The notes under the pieces: model-generated
Databases searched by the model: none
The model's input: only the letters and a program-made list of their open reading frames with translations
What the model was told of the DNA's origin: nothing
Part shown: positions 33,494 to 42,702 of the stretch, piece by piece
Position numbering within the stretch: the first letter of the stretch is position 1
Layout of the letters: every line of letters begins with the position of its first letter
NCBI RefSeq assembly: GCF_008705135.1
Contig: NZ_CP023694.1
Span: 7,973,001 to 8,037,000, forward strand
DNA from: Streptomyces coeruleorubidus
GTDB taxonomy: Bacteria; Actinomycetota; Actinomycetes; Streptomycetales; Streptomycetaceae
Reading direction: 5' to 3'
DNA length: 64,000 nucleotides
Position numbers and translations under genes: made by a program

Positions 33494-34490
33494 TCCCCCG
33501 CGCCGCCTCCTCGCGTGCGCGCAGGTCTCCGTGGAGACGGGCGAACACCGCGCACACCAGCGGCATGACCACCGGGGGCAGCAGGAGAAGCGCGACGGCT
33601 GTGGGCAGGATCTTCACCAGCACGCCGGTGATCCACACGTTGTCGTCGCTGAGCCACAGCATGCCGAGTCCGGCGAGGTGGGCGAGGGGAGCGGCCGCGT
33701 AGCGGGCCGCCCCGAAGACGAGTACGGCGGCCGCGGTGACCAGCGTGCCCACCCCGAGGGTGTGCCACCGTGCGCGGCGGGTCAGCACCCAGGAGCGGTG
33801 CAAGGCCGCGAACGGGGAACGGCGCTCCAGCACCGTCTCGGCAGTGGCCACCGAGAGGCGGAAGTACAGCAGCGGGCCGAGGCACCCGATCGCGATCGGC
33901 AGCGCCCAGCCCACGAGCATGCACTGCGGGGTCGCGGTTTCGTGCAGGGGAGTGGGCTCGACACCGGGCACCTCGCCGCTGTCGACGAGGCCCCACAGCG
34001 CCAGGCCCGCCACCTCCACGGCGCCCACGGCCAGTCCGGTCAGCGCGTTGACCAGGAGGGCGGCGGGCAAGCGCGGACGGGTGCGCCGCCACACCTCTCG
34101 GGTGGTCAGCGGTCCGCCGTCGCGCGCGGCGTGAGCGTCGACGACGGCGTACGCGGCGTGCAGGACGGAGACGACGAGCAGGGCCAGGACGAGCAGCAGC
34201 AGCGACACCGCGGCCCCGGCCCGTACCAACGGGGGCATGCCGCCGTCGGCGTACGCCACGTAGGAGTCCTCGTCGGCGATGTTGGAGTCCGCGTAGTCGC
34301 GGACGCCCTCGAAGGTGTCCCAGGTCGCCGCGAATCCGCCGGCCAGGATCACGCAGCCCGCCACCGCTGTCAGGACGGAGACGTGGAGGGTGAGGCCGTA
34401 CAGCGCGCGGCGGTGGCGTCCCACGACGCCGAGCGCCCCGCCGATGCCGACGGCCGCGCGGCCGGTCGACTGGTTTCCGTCGGGTGCCAT
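33471..34490 (-). CDS. Hypothetical polytopic membrane protein
   Basis: A 339-residue protein with about five to six hydrophobic segments: LTLHVSVLTAVAGCVILAGG, AAVSLLLLVLALLVVSVLHA, WALPIAIGCLGPLLYFRLSV, LGVGTLVTAAAVLVFGAARY and a final one with VALLLLPPVVMPLVCAVFA. A central SPFAALHRSWVLTRRARWH stretch resembles the conserved loop of glycerophosphoryl diester phosphodiesterase-type membrane domains (DUF975-like), so an integral YciC-like role is possible. ATG 34490 follows GGGAGG at slightly long spacing. Confidence 0.7.
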   Translation of the reverse strand: MAPDGNQSTGRAAVGIGGALGVVGRHRRALYGLTLHVSVLTAVAGCVILAGGFAATWDTFEGVRDYADSNIADEDSYVAYADGGMPPLVRAGAAVSLLLLVLALLVVSVLHAAYAVVDAHAARDGGPLTTREVWRRTRPRLPAALLVNALTGLAVGAVEVAGLALWGLVDSGEVPGVEPTPLHETATPQCMLVGWALPIAIGCLGPLLYFRLSVATAETVLERRSPFAALHRSWVLTRRARWHTLGVGTLVTAAAVLVFGAARYAAAPLAHLAGLGMLWLSDDNVWITGVLVKILPTAVALLLLPPVVMPLVCAVFARLHGDLRAREEAARGIRAASAP

Positions 34491-34607
34491 CGGCCGGCCT
34501 GACCTCCCATGCGGTTCTGCGGTGACGCCGGCCAAGACGCCGGGCGGGGCGCGTGGGGTTCCCGGGACCGAGTTCACTCACTCCCGCAGGCTCACGGGCG
34601 ACCGCTC

Positions 34608-35672
34608 CTAGGCGCCGAAGATCTCCGTCAGGTCATAGCGGACCGGCTCCTGAAGCTGCGCGTACGTGCAGCTCTCCGCAGTCCGGTCCGGGCGCCAGCG
34701 GCGGAAGCGGGCGGTGTGGCGGAAGCGCTGTCCGTTCTCCATGTGGTCGTACGCCACCTCGGCCACCCGCTCCGGCCGCAGCGGCACCCACGACAGGTCC
34801 TTGCGGCCCGACCAGCGGCTCGGTGCCCCAGGCAGCCGGGCCTTCTCGTGGGCGGCCTCGTCGGACCAGGCCGCCCACGGATGCCCCTGGACGTCGTCCA
34901 TGCGCAGCGGCTCCAGTTCCTCCACCAGCTCGGCGCGCCGCTTCATCGCGAACGCGGCGGACACGCCCACGTGCTGGAGCGTGCCCCGGTCGTCATACAG
35001 GCCGAGCAGCAGCGAGCCCACCACGGGGCCGCTCTTGTGCAGGCGGTACCCGGCGACGACCACATCCGCCGTACGCTCGTGCTTGATCTTGAACATGGCG
35101 CGCTCGTCCGGCCGGTAGCGCACGGTCAGCGGCTTGGCGATGACGCCGTCCAGGCCCGCCCCCTCGTACTGCTCGAACCAGCTGCGCGCCACCTCGATGT
35201 CGGTGGTCGCCGGAGCCAGGTGCACCGGCGCCGTCACCCCCGACAGCTCCCGTTCGAGCAGCTCCCGCCGGTCGGTCAGCGGGACGTCCATCACCGACTC
35301 GTCTCCCAGCGCCAGCAGATCGAAGGCGACGAACGAGGCCGGTGTCCGCTCGGCCAGCATCCGCACGCGCGAGTCCGCCGGGTGGATCCGCTCCGTCAGC
35401 GCGTCGAAGTCCAGATGCCCCTCCCGCGCGATCACGATCTCCCCGTCCACCACCGAGCGCTGGGGCAACCGCTCCCGCACGGCCGTCACCAGCTCGGGAA
35501 AATACCTGGTCAGAGGCTTTCCGGTACGGCTGCCGAGCTCGACCTCGTCCCCGTCGCGGAAGACGATCGCCCGGAACCCGTCCCACTTCGCCTCGTACTG
35601 CATGCCCGCCGGGATCGCCGCCACGGACTTGGCGAGCATCGGCAGCACAGGGGGCATCACCGGCAGATCCAT
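34608..35672 (-). CDS. ATP-dependent DNA ligase (LigC type)
   Basis: A 354-residue ligase with the adenylation motif I YEAKWDGFRAIV (Lys29), motif III GEIVI, IV VIAKPL and V MFKIKHERTADVVVAGY. An oligonucleotide-binding domain follows from about 215. No N-terminal extension, nuclease or polymerase domain is fused, as in mycobacterial LigC. It is divergent from the LigD-type polymerase gene across 74 bp, suggesting a split end-joining or repair module; no Ku gene is in the window. Confidence 0.9.
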   Translation of the reverse strand: MDLPVMPPVLPMLAKSVAAIPAGMQYEAKWDGFRAIVFRDGDEVELGSRTGKPLTRYFPELVTAVRERLPQRSVVDGEIVIAREGHLDFDALTERIHPADSRVRMLAERTPASFVAFDLLALGDESVMDVPLTDRRELLERELSGVTAPVHLAPATTDIEVARSWFEQYEGAGLDGVIAKPLTVRYRPDERAMFKIKHERTADVVVAGYRLHKSGPVVGSLLLGLYDDRGTLQHVGVSAAFAMKRRAELVEELEPLRMDDVQGHPWAAWSDEAAHEKARLPGAPSRWSGRKDLSWVPLRPERVAEVAYDHMENGQRFRHTARFRRWRPDRTAESCTYAQLQEPVRYDLTEIFGA

Positions 35673-35746
35673 GGTCCGATTCTGCGCCCATAGAGCCAGG
35701 TGTGCCCGATGTGCGAGGTGTGGGGGGTACGCCTACCGTGGCTCGC

Positions 35747-36778
35747 ATGGGTGACGCGGTGGAACTGGAGGTCGGCGGCCGGACCGTACGGCTGTCCAGC
35801 CCGGACAAGATCTTCTTCCCCGAGCGCGGTTTCACCAAGCTGGACCTCGCCCGCTACTACCTGGCCGTCGGCCCCGGCATCCTGCGCGCCCTGCGCGACC
35901 GGCCCACCACCCTGGAGCGCTACCCCGAGGGCGTGACCGGCGAGAACTTCTTCCAGAAGCGGGCCCCGAAGAACATGCCCGACTGGATCCCGACCGCGCA
36001 CATCACCTTCCCCAGCGGCCGCAGCGCCGACGAGATGTGCCCCACCGAGGTCGGCGCCGTGGTGTGGGCCGCCCAGTTCGGCACCCTCACCTTCCACCCC
36101 TGGCCGGTCCGCCGCGGCGACGTCGACCGCCCGGACGAACTCCGCATCGACCTCGACCCGCAGCCCGGCACCGACTACGAGGACGCCGTCCGCGCCGCCC
36201 ACGAACTACGGGCCGTACTCGACGAGTTCGGCGGCCTGCGCGGCTTCCCCAAGACGTCCGGCGGCCGGGGCCTGCACGTCTTCGTGCCCATCGAACCCCG
36301 CTGGACCTTCACCCAGGTCCGGCGCGCCGCCATCGCCGTCGGCCGCGAGATGGAGCGGCGGATGCCGGAGCAGGTCACCATCAAGTGGTGGAAGGAGGAG
36401 CGGGGCAAGCGCATCTTCATCGACTACAACCAGACGGCACGCGACCGCACGATCGCCTCCGCCTACTCCGTACGGCCCCGCCCGCACGCCCCCGTCTCCG
36501 CGCCCCTGCGCTGGGACGAGGTGGGAGTCGCGCACCCCCAGGACTTCGACCTCGCGACCATGCCCGCGCGCTTCGCCGAACTCGGCGACGTGCACGCGGA
36601 CATGGACGACCACCGCTACTCCCTGGAGGCCCTGCTCGACCTCGCCCGCCGCGACGAACACGACCACGGGCTGGGAGACCTGCCGTACCCGCCCGAGTAT
36701 CCCAAGATGCCGGGAGAACCGAGGCGGGTACAGCCGAGCAGGGCCAGGAAGACGCCCGGCGGGCCTACAACTCCTTGA
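35747..36778 (+). CDS. LigD-type polymerase/primase domain protein
   Basis: A 343-residue archaeo-eukaryotic primase-like polymerase of bacterial end-joining and repair. Motif I RIDLDPQPG gives the metal-binding Asp135 and Asp137; TSGGRGLHVFVPI and RIFIDYNQTARDRTIASAYS complete the active site. There is no ligase domain; that activity may come from the divergent ligase gene. ATG 35747 lacks a ribosome site but has TACCGT (35734-35739) seven bases upstream, so the message may be leaderless. The 3' end overlaps the convergent gene by 14 bp. Confidence 0.88.
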   Translation: MGDAVELEVGGRTVRLSSPDKIFFPERGFTKLDLARYYLAVGPGILRALRDRPTTLERYPEGVTGENFFQKRAPKNMPDWIPTAHITFPSGRSADEMCPTEVGAVVWAAQFGTLTFHPWPVRRGDVDRPDELRIDLDPQPGTDYEDAVRAAHELRAVLDEFGGLRGFPKTSGGRGLHVFVPIEPRWTFTQVRRAAIAVGREMERRMPEQVTIKWWKEERGKRIFIDYNQTARDRTIASAYSVRPRPHAPVSAPLRWDEVGVAHPQDFDLATMPARFAELGDVHADMDDHRYSLEALLDLARRDEHDHGLGDLPYPPEYPKMPGEPRRVQPSRARKTPGGPTTP

Positions 36779-38957
36779 TCCGGATGTCGCGGTACGAGAC
36801 CACGTCCGTCGTGCCGTGCACCTGGAGCCCGATGTAGCCGGAGGCGAACCGCCGTCCGTCCGTGCCCGGGTCGTCCGAGCGGGGCGGGGTGAACTCCTGG
36901 CCGCCGGTGTTGTCGAACTCGTTGATCAGCACGCCGTTGCGGAACACCGAGTAGTGCTGGCCCTCCACACGGATCTCGTAGTCGTTCCAGGTGCCCTTCT
37001 GCGTCACGCCCGCGCCGGCCAGCCCCACGCGGTCGAAGCCGTACACCGACCCCGTCTTGTACATGTCGCCGTCGGGCCGGTCGAGCACCTGCACCTCGTG
37101 CCCGTACTTGATGGCGACCCACTCGGGCCGGGACTCCTCCGGGTGGTCGTGGACCCACGGGAAGCGCACGAAGACACCCGAGTTGGCGTTGCCCGTGCCG
37201 GGAGCGTCGTCACGCCACTGGAGCTTCAGAGAGAAGTCGCCGTACTTGCGCTGCGGGAACCACAGCATGCCCATGCCCGGTGTGGTCGTGCTGGAGGTGA
37301 TCGTCCCGTCCGGGTTCAGCCCGAACGAGCCGCCGCCCACCTGCTGCCACTCGGCCAGGGACTCCGCGCTGCCGTCGAAGATCGCCCGGTAGCCCTCGGT
37401 CTGTCCCGGCTTGCCGATGCCGGACTGGCGGGCGGCCTTGCGGATCGCGTTGTACTCCCGCTGGTCGATGACCCCTTCCTTCAGCAGGCGGTCGAGGACG
37501 GACGTCACGTGCTTGAGGAACAGCGCGTGGGACGTCCACTCCTTCTCGTCCTCGATCAGCTCGCCGATCCGGCAGCGGTTGTCGGTGACGCGGTTGCGCA
37601 CCCCGGAGTCGACCGTGCCGACGATCACCGTCAACCGCTCGTCGTACTCGGGGCAGTTGGGCGCCGGGACCTGGCCGGAGACGACCGTGAAGGTCACCGT
37701 CAGGGCCGCCGAGGTGTTGCCCGCCTTGTCGGTCGCGCGGTACGCCACGGTGTGCGCGCCCGCCCGGTCGACCACGACCGGAGCCGTGTACGCCAGGTAC
37801 GGCCCGCCGTCCAGCGAGTACTCGATCCTCTCGACGCCCGAGCCGTGCGCGTCGGTCGCCGTGACGGTGACCCGGGCGCTGTTGACGTACGCCCCGGCGG
37901 AGTTCCTCGTGCCCCCCACGGTCACGCCCGTCACCGGCGGGGTGGTGTCCTGCGGCGGAGCCGCGACGACCGTGAACCGCACGCTCTTCTCGGCCGCCAC
38001 GTTGCCCGCCTTGTCGGTGGCGCGGTAGCGGACGGTGTGCGCGCCCACCTCGTGCACCATCACGGGCGCGGTGTACGGCTGCCAGGCGCCGGAACCGACC
38101 GCGTACTCGATCGTGTTGACCCCGGAACCCGTGTCGGACGCGGAGACGGTGACGGTCGCCATGTCGATGTACGCCCCGTCGGCGTCGCGCTCGCCGCTCA
38201 CCGTCGCAGAGGTCTCCGGCGCGGTCGTGTCGTCCGACTGCGGCGCCACGACCGTGAACGCGGCGCTCTTCTCGGCGGAGACGTTCCCCGCCTTGTCGAA
38301 GGCGCGATAGCGGACCTTGTGGGCGCCGACCTGGTCGACGACGACCGGCGCGGTGTACGGCTGCCAGGCGCCCGCGTCGCCGATCGCGTACTCGATCCTG
38401 TCGACGCCGGAGCCGCCCTCGTCGGTGGCGTGGATCGCCACGCTCGCCGAACCGACGTACTCGCCCTGCGTGTTCTGAGTCCCGCTCACGTGCGCCGACG
38501 CCTCGGGCGCGGTCGTGTCCTCGCCGGTGCCCTCGGTCACCACCAGGATGCCCTGCATCTGACCGTGGCCGGGGATGGTGCAGTGGTAGAAGTACCGGCC
38601 GGGCGTGAGCGTGACCTGCGCGGTGTGCTTGCCGCCCTGGGCGTCGTTCGGATTGGCCAGGATGTTGAGCTGCACGTCGTTGTTGAACTCGGGATCACTG
38701 GTCACGAACGTCAGCGTGTGCGGCATGCCCGTGGTGTTGCCGGTCGCCACGCTGTTCTCGAACACGATCGTCGCCGTGCCGGCGACCGCCGTCTTCGGCG
38801 CCGAGAGGTACTTGTCGATGTCGTTGCCGGCCGTCCAGGTGAGGACCTGTTCGGCGGCCGGCGCCTCCGTCTGCCCGGCCGCGGGCATCGCCTGCACGCC
38901 GAGCATCACGAGCAGGGCGGCCAGCAGGGCGGCCCAGATTCTTCGTTGCCGGATCAC
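36765..38957 (-). CDS. Secreted cupredoxin - OmpL47-like repeats - DUF1080 protein
   Basis: A 730-residue exported protein. After a signal peptide (about 1-28), residues 35-142 are a plastocyanin-like domain with the type-1 copper ligands His80, Cys126, His131 and Met134 (YFYHCTIPGHGQM). Three repeats of about 95 residues follow (from about 147, 243 and 337), each with DxTxP, GSGVxxIEY and RYRAxDKAGN, an OmpL47/chitobiase-like beta module. A spacer of about 100 residues with two Cys leads to a DUF1080 (3-keto-disaccharide hydrolase-like) domain at about 525-730. GTG 38957 overlaps the upstream gene stop (GTGA). The combination suggests extracellular redox-linked sugar chemistry. Confidence 0.85.
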   Translation of the reverse strand: MIRQRRIWAALLAALLVMLGVQAMPAAGQTEAPAAEQVLTWTAGNDIDKYLSAPKTAVAGTATIVFENSVATGNTTGMPHTLTFVTSDPEFNNDVQLNILANPNDAQGGKHTAQVTLTPGRYFYHCTIPGHGQMQGILVVTEGTGEDTTAPEASAHVSGTQNTQGEYVGSASVAIHATDEGGSGVDRIEYAIGDAGAWQPYTAPVVVDQVGAHKVRYRAFDKAGNVSAEKSAAFTVVAPQSDDTTAPETSATVSGERDADGAYIDMATVTVSASDTGSGVNTIEYAVGSGAWQPYTAPVMVHEVGAHTVRYRATDKAGNVAAEKSVRFTVVAAPPQDTTPPVTGVTVGGTRNSAGAYVNSARVTVTATDAHGSGVERIEYSLDGGPYLAYTAPVVVDRAGAHTVAYRATDKAGNTSAALTVTFTVVSGQVPAPNCPEYDERLTVIVGTVDSGVRNRVTDNRCRIGELIEDEKEWTSHALFLKHVTSVLDRLLKEGVIDQREYNAIRKAARQSGIGKPGQTEGYRAIFDGSAESLAEWQQVGGGSFGLNPDGTITSSTTTPGMGMLWFPQRKYGDFSLKLQWRDDAPGTGNANSGVFVRFPWVHDHPEESRPEWVAIKYGHEVQVLDRPDGDMYKTGSVYGFDRVGLAGAGVTQKGTWNDYEIRVEGQHYSVFRNGVLINEFDNTGGQEFTPPRSDDPGTDGRRFASGYIGLQVHGTTDVVSYRDIRIKEL

Positions 38958-41431
38958 TCGGTCCCCCTCGCCAGCCGACCGGCGGCCGGGGTCGGCCCGC
39001 CGCCCTTGTAGGTGACCCGCCACAGGGCCGACTTGGAGTCCGAGGTGAAGAAGCCGCGGCCGTAGTCGAGGACGTACAGCGCGCCGTCCGGACCGAACTT
39101 CCAGTCCATGAGGTTCCTGATGCCGTCGTTGCCGATCGGCACGATCTTCTTCAGCGACTCCGAGTGCACCGGCAGACCGCCGTCTCCTTGCGTCTTCGGG
39201 TCCATGAGCACCGCGTTGCGCGGCTGGTCGGCGTCGTAGAAGTCACCGACGAACCACTTGCCGTCCCAGTACGCCGGCCACTTGACGGCACTGTCCGCCG
39301 AAACCGTGTCGTACCGGTAGACCGGCCCGTTCATCGCGGCCTGCCCGCCGCCCTTCAGCCAGGGCAGCCGGTACGTCGCCTCCTCCGGCTTGTACGACGG
39401 GACACCACTGGCGTCCCGCGGGTAGTCCGGCGCGCCGCCCTGCGGCGAGTACCAGATGTTGTTGCCGGTGACCGGCGGCAGGTTGACCAGACCGTCGTTG
39501 TTCGGCGACTCGTTCTTCGGGTGGTCGCAGTCGTACCAGCCGAGCGGCTGGGACGGGTCCGGCAGATTGCGGTCCCGGTAGGGCTGCTTGTTGCCCATGC
39601 AGTACGGCCAGCCCCGGTTGCCCGCCTCGGTGATGGCGGCGAACGTGTCGTACTTGGCCGGACCCCAGGTCGTCGAGGGCGCGCTCGCGTCCGGGCCGAC
39701 CCAGCCCGCGTAGAGCACGTCGGTCGACTTGTCGACGAAGATACGGGCGGGGTTCCTGACCCCCATCACATAGATCTCGCCGCGCGTCTTGCCGCCGCCC
39801 TCGTCGGTCTCCTTCCCGGTGAAGAGGTTGCCCTCGGGGAGCGTGTACGTCCCGTCCGGCTCCGGGTGGATGCGCAGGATCTTGCCGTTGAGGTTGTTGG
39901 TGTTGCCGGCCGTGCGGCGCGCGTCCGCGAAGGAGACGCCCTTGTAGTTCGGCTGCGGGTTGTTGCCCGAGTAACCGCCGCTGAACCCGCTGGAGTTGTT
40001 GTCACCGGTGGCGATGTACAGGTTGCCCTTGGAGTCCCAGGCCATCCCGCCGCCCGAGTGGCAGCAACTGTGGATCTGCACCGGCCACTTCAGCAGCACC
40101 TTCTCGCTGCCCAGATCCAGCTTGTTGGTGGCCTGGTCGAGCGTGAAGCGGGAGACCCGCCGCTCGGCCATCCGCGTGTCCCGGTTGATCTGGGAGTGCG
40201 GCGTGTAGTGCAGATACACCCAGCCGTTCTGCTCGAACCTCGGGTCCAGCTCGATGCCGAGCAGCCCCTCCTCGACCTTGACCAGCTCGTCGCCGCCGCC
40301 CTTGTTGCCGAACACGGTCAGCGCACCGGCCAGGGTGACCTGCTTGGACTTCGGGTCGTAGACGTGGATCTCGCCCTTGCCCTTGCCGATGTCGGGGTTG
40401 TTCCAGTCGGTGACCACCGGCTGCGAGGAGTCGGCGCCGCCCCGGCCGATGTAGAACACCCGGCCGTCGGGCGCGGTGACCAGCCCGTGCGGCTCGCCGA
40501 TCTGGTCGTTCCGCCCCGGCTGGTTGGGCTTGGTCAGCCGCTCCGCCGCGTAGTTGGCGTTGATGGTCGCCTTGCAGTCGGCCTGCTCCAGCCGGGTCGT
40601 CCACATCAGCGCGCCGCGCAGATGGGCACGGAAGTCGCTCTCGTCGTACGACGACACCGTGCCGCCCATGCCGGTGTAGAAGGAGCGGCCGCCGTCGTAG
40701 TCACGGCACCAACTCACCGGGTGGTCCCAGCCGTTGGTGCTCGTCCCGGGCTGGTACGTCGACTCCCGGACCCGGGCCACCGTGTGGACGTCGCCCGACG
40801 GGTTCTTCACCCAGTTCAGCCACTTGTCGGGGCGCTTCCACTGCACCGGCACGTCCTTGGTGGCCGGGTGCCGGCGGTCGCCGGCCTCGACGGTCGCACG
40901 CTGGACGGCCGCGGGGCTCGACGCGGCCGGGCGGGCCCCCACCAGTCCGGTGAACCAGTCCGAGTACGGCTCCGCGCGCGCCGCGTCATGGACGCCGACG
41001 AACCCGCCGCCGGCCTCCATGTAGGCCTCCAGGCCCGCCTCCTGCTCCGCGTCGAGGACGTCGCCCCCGCCGGTCAGGAACACGATCGCGTTGAAGCGGC
41101 CGAGTTTCGTCTCGTCGGTGAACACCGAGGCGTCGGCGGTGGCCTGGACCTTGAAGCGGCGGTTGGCCGGTCCCGACAGCCCGATGTCCTCGATGGCCTC
41201 GATCCCGGCGTTCACCACCGGCGACTCGTCCCCGGCCGCCGCGGAACCGTGGAAGATCAGCACCCGTACATTCGCGCCGCCCGGCGGCGACTTGATCGAC
41301 ATCGTTGTCAGCGGGGGGTCCGGATACGGGCCCGCGTTGGCGGGCCCCGCCAGGAGTCCGGCGGTCACGACCCCGGCGGCCACGGAGGCCGCCCAGACAC
41401 GTCTTCCCTTGCTCAACCCTCGTAAGTGCAT
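38954..41431 (-). CDS. Secreted ThuA domain - PQQ-dependent sugar dehydrogenase-like protein
   Basis: An 825-residue exported protein: signal peptide to about residue 33, a ThuA-like domain at about 50-285 (VRVLIFHGSAA, GGGFVGVHDAA, YDGGRSFYTGMGG), then a six-bladed glucose/sorbosone dehydrogenase propeller at about 300-815 with LLGIELDPRFEQNGWVYLHY, HSGGGMAWDSKGNLYIATGD, GVRNPARIFVD and GPDGALYVLDYGRG. ATG 41431 has GGAGGT upstream. It is the first gene of a coupled pair with the cupredoxin/DUF1080 protein and is divergent from the laccase. Blue copper, PQQ-type dehydrogenase and ThuA/DUF1080 together point to oxidation of keto-sugars or glycosides; inference. Confidence 0.87.
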   Translation of the reverse strand: MHLRGLSKGRRVWAASVAAGVVTAGLLAGPANAGPYPDPPLTTMSIKSPPGGANVRVLIFHGSAAAGDESPVVNAGIEAIEDIGLSGPANRRFKVQATADASVFTDETKLGRFNAIVFLTGGGDVLDAEQEAGLEAYMEAGGGFVGVHDAARAEPYSDWFTGLVGARPAASSPAAVQRATVEAGDRRHPATKDVPVQWKRPDKWLNWVKNPSGDVHTVARVRESTYQPGTSTNGWDHPVSWCRDYDGGRSFYTGMGGTVSSYDESDFRAHLRGALMWTTRLEQADCKATINANYAAERLTKPNQPGRNDQIGEPHGLVTAPDGRVFYIGRGGADSSQPVVTDWNNPDIGKGKGEIHVYDPKSKQVTLAGALTVFGNKGGGDELVKVEEGLLGIELDPRFEQNGWVYLHYTPHSQINRDTRMAERRVSRFTLDQATNKLDLGSEKVLLKWPVQIHSCCHSGGGMAWDSKGNLYIATGDNNSSGFSGGYSGNNPQPNYKGVSFADARRTAGNTNNLNGKILRIHPEPDGTYTLPEGNLFTGKETDEGGGKTRGEIYVMGVRNPARIFVDKSTDVLYAGWVGPDASAPSTTWGPAKYDTFAAITEAGNRGWPYCMGNKQPYRDRNLPDPSQPLGWYDCDHPKNESPNNDGLVNLPPVTGNNIWYSPQGGAPDYPRDASGVPSYKPEEATYRLPWLKGGGQAAMNGPVYRYDTVSADSAVKWPAYWDGKWFVGDFYDADQPRNAVLMDPKTQGDGGLPVHSESLKKIVPIGNDGIRNLMDWKFGPDGALYVLDYGRGFFTSDSKSALWRVTYKGGGPTPAAGRLARGTE

Positions 41432-41620
41432 GGGCACCTCCACGGTCACAGCAACACCGCCAAGGAAGCTAAACCCCTTTGCCCGGCTCGCCAATACCTA
41501 TGACCGTGATGGCCCCAACTTTGTCTTGAGTGTGGATAAACGGGAGCGTGGCCGGTACCGTCTCACAGGTTCATCACAGGTACGTCTCCGTAAAGGCCTT
41601 ACCAGGGTGGGGAGTTCCGC

Positions 41621-42598
41621 ATGGACAGACGCAGCTTCAACCGGCGGGTCCTGCTGGGGAGCGCGGCCGTCGCGACATCGTTGTCCGTGGCGCCGGAGGC
41701 CGTCAGTGCGGCCGGACCGGCGAAGACGGCACCCGCCGGGGGCGAGGTGAGACGCATCAAGCTGTACGCCGAGAAGCTCGCCGACGGAAAGATGGGCTAC
41801 GGCCTGGAGAAGGGCAAGGCGACCGTCCCCGGCCCGCTGATCGAACTCAACGAGGGCGACACGCTGCACATCGAGTTCGAGAACACCATGGACGTGGCGG
41901 TGAGCCTGCACGTCCACGGCCTGGACTACGAGATCACCAGCGACGGCACCAAGCTGAACCGCAGTCATGTCGAGCCGGGCGGCACCCGCACCTACACCTG
42001 GCGCACTCACGCCCCCGGCCGCCGCAAGGACGGCACCTGGCGGGCGGGCAGTGCGGGTTACTGGCACTACCACGACCACGTCGTCGGCACGGACCACGGC
42101 ACCCAGGGGCTCCAGAAGGGGCTCTACGGCCCGGTCATCGTCCGCCGCAAGGGCGACGTCCTGCCCGACCGGACGCACACGGTCGTCTTCAACGACATGC
42201 TCATCAACAACAGGCCGCCGCACTCCGGGCCCGACTTCGAGGCCACGGTGGGGGATCGCGTCGAGTTCGTGGTGATCACGCACGGCGAGTTCTACCACAC
42301 GTTCCACATGCACGGTCACCGCTGGGCGGACAACCGCACCGGCATGCTGACCGGCCCCGACGACCCCAGCCAGGTCATCGACAACAAGATCACGGGACCG
42401 GCGGACTCGTTCGGCTTCCAGGTGATCGCGGGGGAGGGGGTCGGCGCCGGCGCCTGGATGTACCACTGCCATGTGCAGAGCCACTCCGACATGGGGATGG
42501 TCGGCCTGTTCCTGGTGAAGAAGCCGGACGGGACGATTCCCGGCTACGACCCGCACGAGCACGGGGAGGAGCCGCCGGGGGGCGGCCACGACCACTGA
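41621..42598 (+). CDS. Small (two-domain) laccase, multicopper oxidase, Tat-exported
   Basis: A 325-residue secreted copper oxidase of the SLAC type that works as a trimer. The Tat motif is RRSFNRRVLLG at residues 3-13. Copper ligands: SLHVHG (about 95-100), WHYHDHVVG, FHMHGHRW and YHCHVQSHSDMGM, with Cys in the last serving the type-1 site. Length and two-domain form match S. coelicolor SLAC. GTGGGGAG precedes the ATG. It may oxidise phenolics from lignocellulose, in keeping with the vanillate/protocatechuate genes. It is followed by a LacI gene after a palindromic operator. Confidence 0.93.
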   Translation: MDRRSFNRRVLLGSAAVATSLSVAPEAVSAAGPAKTAPAGGEVRRIKLYAEKLADGKMGYGLEKGKATVPGPLIELNEGDTLHIEFENTMDVAVSLHVHGLDYEITSDGTKLNRSHVEPGGTRTYTWRTHAPGRRKDGTWRAGSAGYWHYHDHVVGTDHGTQGLQKGLYGPVIVRRKGDVLPDRTHTVVFNDMLINNRPPHSGPDFEATVGDRVEFVVITHGEFYHTFHMHGHRWADNRTGMLTGPDDPSQVIDNKITGPADSFGFQVIAGEGVGAGAWMYHCHVQSHSDMGMVGLFLVKKPDGTIPGYDPHEHGEEPPGGGHDH

Positions 42599-42633
42599 CG
42601 GGCGCCTGAGCCCGGGCGCTCTCCGGTCAGCGG

Positions 42634-42645
42634 GAGAGCGCTCTC
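42634..42645. promoter_or_regulatory. LacI-type operator palindrome
   Basis: GAGAGCGCTCTC is a perfect 12-bp palindrome with the central GCGC step seen in LacI/GalR-family operators, 58 bp upstream of the lacI-family start. It suggests autoregulation. Confidence 0.6.
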
Positions 42646-42702
42646 ACCACACTTGGCCACCGGGGCTATCCTGATCCGCACCCGCAGGTGAGGAGCCCCG
42701 AA

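Noticed and set aside
36816..41425. Long plus-strand frames opposite the cupredoxin and ThuA genes
   Set aside because: Composition is typical of antisense frames; the minus-strand proteins have signal peptides and recognised domains.
31121..42598. A secondary-metabolite gene cluster
   Set aside because: The oxidoreductases and laccase have no accompanying synthase or carrier-protein genes; they look catabolic or housekeeping.
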